A stretch of DNA of 64,000 nt from positions 25,689,886-25,753,885 of the forward strand of contig CM053800.1 in the NCBI GenBank assembly GCA_028671895.1, given 5' to 3'. This stretch comes from Oenanthe sinensis (Eukaryota > Streptophyta > Magnoliopsida > Apiales > Apiaceae). How positions within the stretch are numbered: position 1 is the first letter of the stretch; the number at the start of each line of letters is the position of its first letter. Made by a program: the position numbers and the translations under genes. Below are positions 42,059 through 52,059 of this stretch, piece after piece. Under the pieces are notes generated by a model. It saw only the letters and a program-made list of their open reading frames with translations. It made no database searches and had not been told where the DNA came from.

Positions 42059-45037
42059 TTAATCTGAACAAAACCAATGAAATGGCAATGCTGCTGGATC
42101 AAGCTCTACAGAACCTCTCAGGCTGCCACCTCTCTCATCGGTCAACCGAAATGCAGGTATCTGATGGGAGAATCTAAACAGCTCATTTGCGGGTATCTTG
42201 GTCCTTACAGGAGTTTTTCCCTTCACTTGCGCCCTGAAGACCGATTTGAAATCATTCACTACCTCCAAATACAAAATAGATATACCCGAAGAATGTTCTT
42301 CAACCACCTCCACAATGTCATAATCACACTTCTCCAAGTCAGAACATTTCATTCCAGCATTCCAATTCTTATATAATGCCCAAACCTCTCCTTTCCTAGG
42401 AAGGATGACATATTCGTCTTTTACATTTTCTTTTACTCTTACCTGATGAGAAAAGGAAGCAGTATTGGTATATTGACTCGAACTCGACTTTCTAAGCTTG
42501 AATTTACCGCAAGTAACGAGCATCTTTTTGTCTGTCCATTGAATCATGTCATTCGGTGTTGAACCAACACCCAGCCACGAAACGTGCAATTTATGCTTTG
42601 GCAGAAGTTCAATGTTCTTTATTTTACCATAGTACTTTGGTAAGCCATCCTCATCACTATACAAAGCCCAAACCTGACCGATCTCAAATCTCTCTATGGA
42701 TTTGTCGCCGTCGAAATTATAGAATTCAGGATCAGGAATTTCGTAAGCTTCCTCCGGAGGATCAGCATCTTCAGGAGCCTTGTCAAATGTTTTTCCATTA
42801 GCATTACATTCCAACTTCTGGTCTTCTTCGTCCGAAGATATTTCCACACGTGCACCGGATTGGTTTCTACCCTCTGCTTGGTTTTTAAATACATCCAAAT
42901 TGACCTTTGGAATTGGTTCCACAAAATCTTCTGTGAATGTAGTACCTGAACCAAGTGGATGCTTCTTCTCAATCTTAATATTCTCAGTAGCAGGAGGATC
43001 AATTTCTCGAAGATTAATGGGAAGACATGCAGGGTCAAGTTCGAAAGATCCTTTCGGGATATCTTTTCTTTCATCTCCTTTCAGTTGAAAAGATGGGACC
43101 CTATGAGAAAATCTGTATAATTCCTTCGGTGATATTTCAAAAATGTCAACTCCTTCCTGTTTTGCTCTACAAAAGAGACAAACATAACCTTTTATCTTAC
43201 CCAAATATACAACAGATATAGCAGTTCCATTAGCATACTCAGACAAGACTTCAACAAACTCGTATTCATATTTTCTGTTGTTGTCTGGATCTGAAGACCA
43301 ATTAATATCCCAGTTCTTGAAGATAGCCCATGTCTCACCCTTTCTTGGATATATCTTGTAGGCGTCCCTTCTGTTGCCTTTCTCCCAGCTAACTAAATGT
43401 GAGAACATTTGATGATCTTCAGTGTTTTCAGAGCTTCCATGTTTATAATTACCACAAGAAACAGGCAAGTCCTCTTCAACCCATTTGATTTCATCCTTAT
43501 CGTCTGGGTCTGGCTCAAGCCAGGTTATCCGAAGCTTAAACTTCGGACGTAGCACTTTCCTGATCTGAGCATAGAATCTAGGCATTGCATCCTGGGTGTC
43601 ATAAATTGCCCAGATCTGCCCAGCTGCAAAGCACGTCTCCTCTCGATACTTGTCGAAGTCATTAAAATCTGGATCAGGATATTCATAGACTTCTGGTTCT
43701 TTTTCAGCAACTTCAGATGGTTCTTCTTTCTCACTCTTCAATTCAGTTCCATTGTCAAAGGCAGTTTTAGCCTCTTTATCGTTCTCATCCAAATGACCAT
43801 CAAGGCCAGCCGATCTGTTTATGCCAGGAGGATCTTGTTTAGGTGATACATCTTCAACTGCCTCTTCAGTAGGTTGGGAAGAATCCCTGGATTTGTTTCC
43901 TTCTGTGGGCTCAACCGTGTCATTGTCTTCATTAATATTCTCGTTATATGAAACATTTCTCTTAGACCTACTTGATCTTCGCGGGGGCTGCTCACTATAT
44001 AACCCATCAATCTTGATAGATACCTCTTCCTCAGATTCTGAGCTAGTTTCAGTTTTGCAACTTTCACTGGAATCAGATAACTTCTTCCTTTTCTTTCCAT
44101 TCATGTTTACACGTGTTTGAGATTTCTCAGCTTTGCGCTTCTGTTTAGAATCCATAGGAACATCTCCATGTTTTTCATTCAGTTTAGACCCCTGTGCCAC
44201 ATCCGAAAACTGTGTATTTCCAATACCACAATTTCCCCCAAGTTCTACTTTAGTAGTGGAGTACCCAAAATTACTATGTGAACCCACTTTAGAAGGAGCT
44301 GGATTATTGGCAGCTGTTTGTTTGGGAAATACCGGCTGACTCCAGTTGTTTTGTGGTGCTGCTCGAGCATTGATTTCATAGCCAGTAAAGGACTTTCCAC
44401 AAGTTTGACTTTGACATGTAAGAAGTTTGTTTAGCACGTCTCTGTAATATTGGTACTTTATAGAACAGAATGGACATGCAGTCCAGAAAGTTGGTCGATT
44501 ACCATAGATTCCTGCTTGGGTAGTCTGCGGTGCCTGCTGGGACTGTTTATTTGCGTTAACTGATGTAGTGTCAGGACCTGGTGGCCTCCGTACATTTGAA
44601 GGCCTGCTTGCTTGCTTCGGAGCCCCATTAACTGCAGCAGGTTTACATTTCATATCATGTATCCTCCTTTTATCTCGGTCCAGAAGCACTCCCTGAGCTT
44701 CACCAATTAACTTAAAGGCATCTGTTGCTCCAGCAAACTTGTTCTTATCTGGATGAAGAACAAGAGCAAACTTTCTGAATTGCTTCTTTATTACTACATC
44801 GTCAGCTGTTGGCTCGAGTTTAAGAATGCCATACCAGTCCATTTCAGTTCCACGAACCTTGTTTGCAGCAGAACAATGCACATCACAAACCATAATCAAC
44901 TGGGAAATGTTCTCCAATTCAGGATAGAGGTTCTGGGCCTTTATTGCAATCTTTCGAGCCCCAAAAAAATCTTTGTTTTCCATCTTCTTCTCTGCCATAC
45001 TTTTGGCCCTGACTGCCTCTTCTTTGTTGCACTCCAT
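42059..45037 (-). CDS. J-domain protein with two DUF3444 domains (single coding exon)
   Basis: An uninterrupted frame of 992 codons. ATG at 45037 (MECNKEEAVRAKSM) is the start; the codon before it is GTG and not needed. The J domain lies at about residues 66-130 (MDWYGILKLEPTADD, HPD at 95-97), the site that stimulates Hsp70 ATPase. A Cys-rich segment follows (ACPFCSIKYQYY ... CQSQTCGKSF, ~185-225). A long charged, low-complexity linker with basic clusters (KQKRKAEKS, NGKKRKKLSD) suggests nuclear location. Two DUF3444 repeats follow, ~448-655 (YPDPDFNDFDKYR, GQIWAIYD) and ~764-975 (IPDPEFYNFDGDK, GQVWALYS). This architecture is a plant-specific J-protein family. Intronless coding with leader introns and a uORF upstream suggests translational control. 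Confidence 0.93.
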   Translation of the reverse strand: MECNKEEAVRAKSMAEKKMENKDFFGARKIAIKAQNLYPELENISQLIMVCDVHCSAANKVRGTEMDWYGILKLEPTADDVVIKKQFRKFALVLHPDKNKFAGATDAFKLIGEAQGVLLDRDKRRIHDMKCKPAAVNGAPKQASRPSNVRRPPGPDTTSVNANKQSQQAPQTTQAGIYGNRPTFWTACPFCSIKYQYYRDVLNKLLTCQSQTCGKSFTGYEINARAAPQNNWSQPVFPKQTAANNPAPSKVGSHSNFGYSTTKVELGGNCGIGNTQFSDVAQGSKLNEKHGDVPMDSKQKRKAEKSQTRVNMNGKKRKKLSDSSESCKTETSSESEEEVSIKIDGLYSEQPPRRSSRSKRNVSYNENINEDNDTVEPTEGNKSRDSSQPTEEAVEDVSPKQDPPGINRSAGLDGHLDENDKEAKTAFDNGTELKSEKEEPSEVAEKEPEVYEYPDPDFNDFDKYREETCFAAGQIWAIYDTQDAMPRFYAQIRKVLRPKFKLRITWLEPDPDDKDEIKWVEEDLPVSCGNYKHGSSENTEDHQMFSHLVSWEKGNRRDAYKIYPRKGETWAIFKNWDINWSSDPDNNRKYEYEFVEVLSEYANGTAISVVYLGKIKGYVCLFCRAKQEGVDIFEISPKELYRFSHRVPSFQLKGDERKDIPKGSFELDPACLPINLREIDPPATENIKIEKKHPLGSGTTFTEDFVEPIPKVNLDVFKNQAEGRNQSGARVEISSDEEDQKLECNANGKTFDKAPEDADPPEEAYEIPDPEFYNFDGDKSIERFEIGQVWALYSDEDGLPKYYGKIKNIELLPKHKLHVSWLGVGSTPNDMIQWTDKKMLVTCGKFKLRKSSSSQYTNTASFSHQVRVKENVKDEYVILPRKGEVWALYKNWNAGMKCSDLEKCDYDIVEVVEEHSSGISILYLEVVNDFKSVFRAQVKGKTPVRTKIPANELFRFSHQIPAFRLTDERGGSLRGSVELDPAALPFHWFCSD

Positions 45038-45179
45038 CACTTACCACAATGAAACCTTATTTACTACCGCCCTTTCGAGAAAATAAGAATCTTAGAAGCT
45101 AATATAGTACCTTGTACTTGAGACCAGAGATGATAATGACAATTTGACTCAAACTGGGACCTCCAGAATACTCAACCAT
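45037..45179 (-). promoter_or_regulatory. uORF whose stop overlaps the J-domain AUG (predicted spliced leader)
   Basis: A leader exon at 45237-45111 is bounded by a good acceptor (ggggtttcag) and donor (AAG/GTACTA). It contains one ATG, at 45179. From there 23 codons (MVEYSGGPSLSQ...) run exactly to the exon end. After removal of the 71-base intron 45110-45040 the next bases are TGATGG, so the uORF stops at TGA (45039-45037) and shares its A with the main ATG. Such UGAUG overlaps permit termination-reinitiation coupling. The splice joints are predicted by eye; without splicing the uORF would end at a TAG in the intron. Confidence 0.55.
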
Positions 45180-46090
45180 CACCCGGAGGACCCACAACTC
45201 CTTCGTTAAATTAAAATAACTTGACACTGATTCACACCTGAAACCCCAAAAACTGAAAATTAAAAGGAAATCAATTTCGAAAAATCATAAATTTCCACAA
45301 TTTGTATAACTGCATATAAGCATATAAGAAAGAAACCATGTACACAATAGACAATGTATATCATCGTCCTTTTGTTGTCATAACCCAACTTCAATAACAA
45401 GGTATCATAATTAGACCACTTTCAGATATGATGCATGATCTATAACAAATTCTCCAACAAATCATTCCAAAATAATAACTATAACATGTGTTCCTTACAA
45501 AACTCATACAAACTAAAGAAAAGCTAGCCCCACCCTTCAACTATTTATTTCCCTTCCGGTGAGTAACAAAATCAAACCCAAAATCTGGTCTTTCAATAAA
45601 AGAACAAATCAAACAGTAAAACAGCAAGTAAACCCTCCCCTCCTTCCCCAAATCACTACCATCACTTCACACAAGCATCGAATTCAACGAAACATCGTAA
45701 GAATAACAAACTCAACAACTCATCCCCTCAAGTAACTAACTTAATACAAGATGCATTTTGCCATTACACAACTAACATAACTACAATTCAAATACAACAA
45801 AAGTATCAAGCCTATAAAAACACAACACACAATTTATAAACACAAAGCAGCAACCCAGAATCGTAATACAAAAAAGATTCAAACTTTAGCCGATCTGAAA
45901 CCCTAAAACGGCAAGAGATTTACAAATATTTACAACAGTTTGATAATTGTACAGAAAGTATCGATATATACATAATTGCATAACAAAAGAAAGAAAACAA
46001 CTTACTTTTTTGTGTAATTGAAAGCAGAGAGCTTTTAATTGACAAACATAAAAAAATCACCACTCTAGTGTTCCAGAGAATGTAAGCGGA
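45111..46090 (-). other. 5' UTR exons and leader intron of the J-domain gene
   Basis: Besides the 45111-45237 exon, an upstream leader exon seems to end at 46006 with a canonical donor (GTAAGT on the minus strand), giving a 768-bp leader intron (45238-46005). The transcription start should lie near 46050-46100. No other coding content. Confidence 0.45.
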
Positions 46091-47786
46091 GGGGGTGGGT
46101 TATGGAGAATGGGGGATTTTACAACAATTGACTAAAAATATATGGAGAGATGTGGAGGGAAAGAAGGCTGCAAATTTGACTTAATTACCAATTGTGCCCT
46201 AGAAAGGTTTTGTAATTTTGAGCAACTTCAAGGGTATTTTCTTATTGCACTTTTACAATTTTACCCTAATATTAAATGTTAAATTATAATGGGTACCTTC
46301 ACACAAATTTACACAAAAAATTCGAATCCGAAAAGTCCATTTATTTAAAGCCCAATAAAAATTTGAATTTTAAAAACCCAACTCATATAGTAAAAAATAA
46401 AATTATGCCTAAAAATATCGTCAAGAAAAATATTCAACTCAGATTAATAAATTATAGCTGAAAATATAAAATTATACCTAAAATTATTGTCAAGAAAATA
46501 TTCAACTCAAATTAATACATTATAATATGTTTTTTAAATAAAATTGAATTACGCATAATTTTGAAAAAATCCGATCTAATTTAACTTGATTAAAAGGCCT
46601 AAAATTTTTATTTTTTATTATAAATTTGTGTGACTCAATTTGAAATTATATTATATGTGTAAATTTTATCTATGTGTGATCAAAAGTTTTTGATTATTTT
46701 AATTAAGCATATATTTATATTAAACTATGTACTGTGATTATAAAAATTTATGATAAATTATTAATATTTTGATAGTGATAAGAATTTTTTGTCATAATTA
46801 TTATGTTTTAAATTATTTTAATAATTTTACTCATTTAATAATGAAAGTACATTCATTGATCCACTTTGTTGATAACAAAAAAATTGTCGTCGACGGAATT
46901 GACTCAAGCATGACTCATTTAGCCGATAAGAAGACTCAATTTCCCGACGTCATGACGTATATATGGAACGATATCACGATATGATTCAATGGAACATTAT
47001 AGACAGATCAATTGAAATCAGATCTCAAGATAGTTCCAATTCTATACCAAATCATGGGACTATGTGGATGTCATAAAATATGGAGCAATTTTAACTACTT
47101 TAACTAAGAATGATGTTGTTGAACAAAGGGCAACATCGGCTGCAAAATCAGCCGTGAATAGACTTAAAATTAAAAAAAAATGAATATGAGAAAGAAGATT
47201 TATTTGGTACAATATGTCAAAATTGGATGAATGTTGGAGATACTGTCAAGGAATTCCCTTGTATACAACATTGGTGGTATTTGACTCTCCTTATGAGGAG
47301 TTTATAAGTTGAAAAATATATACATTTTTCAATTTATAAATTACTTATAAGATAAGTCAAACGGGCTCATTGGTTAGCTATCAGAAATATATTTCCTGTT
47401 TGTAGGTTTTAGTTGTCAACCAACGATTCAGATCACTAAAGATGAGAAGAATAAAGTATTTAGAAGTGATCCTACTGTGTACAGAACTAAAGTAACCATA
47501 TTTTCTCGAGATAGAGTATTTTTATTTATTAGTCTTTGTTAAACATTAGCTTGTTGTGGTTACTCAGGTCAATAGCTTTTATTTCACCATTTAATGGCTA
47601 TTTTGATCATTTTTTAAACTTATAACTCTATAAAGAAAGTATTATTCTATAGATCTAATAATTAGATATTTGTAAGAAGGGAGTTGGACACACATATCGA
47701 AAAAAATATTGTGAATTTTTTTATTACAATCAAACTTACCTTTATTTATTTCACCATTTTTTAAAATAATATGTCATCTACACATA
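46091..47786. other. AT-rich intergenic DNA with a local duplication
   Basis: Contains the J-domain gene promoter on its left side. I see no supported gene. A short duplicated block lies at 46397-46524. The text at 46900-47300 looks like decayed coding sequence (a 70-codon open frame at 46769-46984) that I cannot identify. Confidence 0.45.
46397..46524. repeat. Degenerate ~60-bp direct duplication
   Basis: 'ataaaattatgcctaaaaat...ttcaactcagattaata' at 46397-46456 recurs as 'ataaaattatacctaaaatt...ttcaactcaaattaata' at 46465-46524, with about 10% differences. Confidence 0.75.
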
Positions 47787-50612
47787 CTTTACATTTGGTT
47801 TCTTGTCTTTCACCATCTCATATGGTGTTTTTCCATGTTTGTTGATTAGTGTAAAGTTTTATGTGAAACAAGCAGTACTCACAGCCTCTGCCCAAAAGTA
47901 TGTAGGCAATTTAGCTTCATCAAGCATGATTCTTGCAGCTTCTATGAGAGTTCTATTTTTCTCTTTCAACAACTCCATTTTGTTGAGGAGTTTTTGGAGC
48001 TGAGAAGGTCTGTCTTATTCCTCTTAGTGCACAGAACTCATCCATAACATAGTTTTTAAACTCTTTTCCATTATCACTTCTTAGAATCTTGACTTTATAC
48101 TTGGATCCTTTTTCAAGCATTCTCACATGATCTAGTAAAACAGCAGAATTTTCATCTTTTCCGATGCAAGAAGTGTACCCAAGTTTACCTAGTATACTCA
48201 TCAACAATAACAAAATGCATATCTCTTTCTAATAAACATTATGTTAACTAGACAAAATAAGTCAAGATTTAGTAGATGAAATGGTTCATTAATAAAGGAC
48301 TTAGTCTTACTTTTGAAAGAAGTTCTCATTTGCTTGGCTTTCTGACAAGAATCACAGAGACCATCAAGAGTATATTGAGCTTTGGGAAATCCTCTCACAA
48401 GATCTTTCTTTGCTAGTTCATTTATATTTCCAGAGTTGAGGTGACAAAGCTTCTTGTGCCAGTTTCAACTATCTTCTGTTGATGCCTTACTGATTAGACA
48501 AGTAGCAGGGTAGAGTTTGTCTCTATGTTTGTTTCAAATAAGTTATTATGTATGTATCCAATCATCATAACTTTGTTGTTCCTTTTGCAAGTAACTTCAC
48601 AGTGTGTATCCACAAAAGTGACAAAACAACCTCTGTTTGTAATTTGACTAACACTCAGTAAATCGTGTTTTAGTCCTTCCACAAGAGCTACATTTTCAAT
48701 GATGACATTTCCAATAACAATCATGCCATATCCTAGTGTTCTTCCTATATTGTCATCTTCATAAAATACTGATTAACTAGTCTTTTTCTCAAATTCTAAT
48801 AGTAGGGATACTATCAATCACTAGGATGTTTTTCCTATTTCCCTGCAATCATGCATACAATTTGATTAGATAACTTTGGGGATCTAAAAAAGTTTGGATT
48901 TTTTCCTTTAAATTTTATTTATCTTTGCAGCATAAGTCTTTTTATTAGATTTTGGCACCTCAGAATTTGATTTATAAGAGTTTGATTTGCCAGATTTTGC
49001 AAAATTAAAGTTATACATATTTAAAGAATTACATGTAGAGGTAATAGGAATTTTATTCAAATTTGGTTTCAGCTCATAGTAATTGAAGTACAAGTTGTGG
49101 TACTCTTTACATGTATATAGAATTTCCTAAACTACCACAATGAAAACAAGGACTATGTGGTATATATCTAGGAGATTTTCTAAATTCTGATTTATGAGTC
49201 TAATCTTTTGCAGTTTTATTCTTCCTGCAATCAATAACAAGATGATTATAGTTACCACATTTGAAACAAGTCTTTCTAGGAGCATCAAGAACATGTCTAT
49301 AATGATTTTCTTTGTTTATTCCAAATTTACCATTCATATTCTTTTTAGGACTTTTGACCTTGTTATGTTTGGTAGCTTCTTTGATTTTCTCATTTAACTG
49401 TTTATGGGACAATAAACCAATATTCATTGATTTCTCAATAGTAATGTTCTAAAAATCGGTCTAGGCGGTTGCTTAGGTGGCGCCTAGGCGCTCTGAAAAC
49501 GTCATGAGTCGGCCCTAGGCGGAGATTTAGGCATTTTTTGTAAAATCGGTCAAAATTGGAATTAGGCGGTCTAGGCAGTCAAAATCGGTATTAGACGGTA
49601 TAAATCGGTCAAATCGGTATTAGGCAGTATAAATCGGTCAAAATCATTTTTTTTTAATTTTATATATTTATTTATATATTATATTTAATTATTTAACTAT
49701 TAATATTGAAATTACTATTTATAATATCAATAATAATTTTCTATGATTATTATATATGTAAGAAATTTTAAAAAATTATATTTTATAGATAATATAATTA
49801 TAAAACTAAAAACAATATTAAATACATCTGATTAATGTCCCGATTAATCATTTCAATTAATTTCCGATTTACCGATTAATCGCTAGAAGGTACACCGACC
49901 GCTCTAACACGACTAGCGATTTTAGAACCTTGCTAAATAGACACCTTGATTTTGTCATTAGCATTAGAACTAGATCTCTTTTTATTGATTGAATTGGATC
50001 AAGTACTTGAGTAGACAAATTTAATGGGAGTGCATTTTGACTTATTTTTGCTTTTAGCATTCTCATAAGTCAGTGGTGTCTTTTCATCAGATTTAGTACT
50101 AGCTTTTTTTCCCTTCTTATTATTAGTTGAGTTAAACCTAAACCACATTGATCAGTTTTTCCTTCCGCCGGTATTTCCAGAGTCTTCCTTCCATAGTCTG
50201 TTCAAACTCTAATGGTTTCATTTGCCTTTTTAAGTTCATTTTCTAGGAAATCACTCTTAATATCACATTCTTTTTGAACTTCTAGCATGTGAACCAGTTC
50301 AGATTCAATATAATCATTCTTTTTCTTAAGTTCATGCATTTCAGAGTTTAATCTTGTACTTTTTAGAGTTTTATTCTTAAAACTAATATGCATAGATTTA
50401 AGAAAAGATTTCAACTCAGATATGTTATCAATATCAAAGTTATAAAGGACATCAGTTACATTTTCACAAGATGTAACAAGGCTCTCAGTATTATCCATGA
50501 GAGAATAATTGACTTCATCATCAGAATCTGAGGAATTCATCCAGTCTTTCTTGGAGGTTATGAGAGCTTTGCTTGTTCCTTTATTAGACTTTGACTTATA
50601 GCGATCAGTTGC
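47787..50612 (-). pseudogene. Decayed Sirevirus-like copia element (gag to integrase), left part
   Basis: Minus-strand fragments are collinear with the intact Sirevirus at 56648-62405: gag coiled-coil region (50202-50540), a second knuckle (CFKCGNYNHLVIDC, 49200-49427), protease-flank (48494-48724), pre-integrase (48201-48398) and integrase core ([18 protein letters not shown], 47953-48213). Similarity stops near 47787 inside integrase; RT, RNase H, third ORF and 3' LTR are missing. Frames are broken by many stops and by a hAT-like MITE. The gag continues on the right of the young Sirevirus at 63582. Confidence 0.85.
49442..49932. mobile_element. hAT-like MITE (491 bp)
   Basis: Terminal inverted repeats TAATGTTCTAAAA (left) and CAAGGTTCTAAAA (right, reverse strand) enclose 491 bp without coding capacity. 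The flanks CTCAATAG (49434-49441) and CTAAATAG (49933-49940) match at 7 of 8 bases, an 8-bp hAT-type target duplication. The left part repeats 'aatcggtctaggcgg' words; the phrase 'cggtctaggcggttgcttaggtgg' is typical of a widespread plant hAT MITE. It broke the gag of the decayed element. Confidence 0.82.
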
Positions 50613-50965
50613 TGTTATTCCTTAGAACAATGTCAATATTTGTAGAAGGGGGGGTTGAATACAAATATTAAAACTTTTTGTGTGTTCTAATATTTGTTCT
50701 TGATGATTGAAAGAATAAGAGAATAAGTTCGAACAAATTAATGCTGAAAAAATAAAACTGAACAAAGAGATTTAAAATTATTGATGGATTGGTTTTTCCA
50801 TCAATATATATTTTTGCTCAATGCTCCTAGGTTAGAAGAAACCTAGCTTCGTTTTTACAAGATTAGAAAACAAATCAACTGTTCTTACACAAGTGCTCTC
50901 AAGCTTGAACAGTTGATTAAGAAATATGTCTAACTTGTATGTTTTCTAATAATGCTACTGCACTT

Positions 50966-50976
50966 GTTTATATACC
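50966..50976 (-). promoter_or_regulatory. Probable TATA box in Sirevirus LTR
   Basis: The minus strand reads gtatataaac, framed by the inverted arms cacttgt and acaagtg. The equivalent site in the 5' LTR, which would drive transcription, is at 62817-62827. Confidence 0.5.
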
Positions 50977-51159
50977 ACAAGTGTTCTTTTACAATTCCTA
51001 TACCAGGATTGTTTCTACCTGCCTTCCTTTTACCTTTTTCTATTTTACAAAAAGGTTTGAAAGACAGCTTCTGATTGAGTCTTCACAGTCACTCTAGACT
51101 GTCTTCCATAGGTGTGCTTTTTGTTCTCTGGATCTTCAACAGATGTTCTTTCTGTGTTG

Positions 51160-51670
51160 TCACACTCAATTGATAATTTGTTGTTAAGCATATCAATTGA
51201 TCCATTCTTTAATCCATCAACTGATGTACTACTTCGATTGATCTTTATATCCATCGACTGATAAAAGATGTCTTATCGATTGATAGATGTTATCAATCGA
51301 TATATCAGTCGATGGGTCTTCACATCAGTTGATGGTCTTCAATGCTTGACTTGGCTTCTTCGATTGATCCTTCATCCATCGATGCTTCAATATCAATTAA
51401 TCATCCTTCACTTGTGCAATTTCCTGTCTTCACATAATTACAATTTAACAGTTTAATTTACACATCAATTGATGATCCATATCAATCGACTCTAACATCA
51501 ATTGATGAACAAAATATCAATTGATTTACACCTTATCGATTGAAATATACTAAGTACACCTATGCTACAATCCAAATTATCAGTTGATTCAAATAAACAC
51601 TTCAACTGATAAATGGTTTCTTGATCAATTGATATTTATAACTTTCATATCAATTGATCAGTTACAATAA
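51160..51670. repeat. Cluster of ATCRATYGAT palindromes in LTR
   Basis: About twenty exact or one-off copies of ATCAATTGAT, ATCGATTGAT, ATCAATCGAT and ATCAGTTGAT occur in 500 bases, unevenly spaced (for example at 51189, 51275, 51289, 51463, 51499, 51513, 51624, 51648). The 5' LTR repeats it at 63011-63521. Confidence 0.85.
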
Positions 51671-51730
51671 ATAAAATTTCTATGATTCTAAGATTAATGT
51701 TATCATCAAATCTCATGTAGATTCCTAACA

Positions 51731-51745
51731 ATCTCCCCCTATTTG
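51731..51745 (-). other. Polypurine tract of Sirevirus
   Basis: The minus strand reads aaatagggggagat directly before the 3' LTR. Confidence 0.85.
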
Positions 51746-52059
51746 TGTCTGTGTTATTAACAGGCATAAATCTACTTGATGATAACAAAAACCCTTAAAA
51801 AAAATTACATTTAGATAGAATCAAGAAACTTAATTGGCACATTAATTTTGGAAGTACCAGATTGATAGATAACTCCTGCAAGCAGCTTCAATGTCTTCAT
51901 AATTTAATTTAGTTCCTCTTCCTCCTTTTCTCAGCATTTTCCTTTAGTTGCCTCATGAAAGAACTTCTCAATATTGCTTCATCCCTGTCAGTTTCTCCAA
52001 GTTGCCTCATAAGGTAGTGTATTTCTTCATCTGTGATTTTGTCCAGATATTTGCAGATA

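Larger units (their letters stand above)
50613..51730 (-). repeat. 3' LTR of Sirevirus (1118 bp)
   Basis: TGTTATTCC...CCTAACA on the plus strand. The half next to the internal region (51160-51670) is crowded with ATC(A/G)AT(T/C)GAT-like words. Differences to the 5' LTR are at 51004, 51181, 51548, 51621 and 51668. Confidence 0.95.

Noticed and set aside
42694..44339. Several ORFs of 60-126 codons on both strands within the J-domain gene
   Set aside because: Shadows of the 992-codon coding frame.
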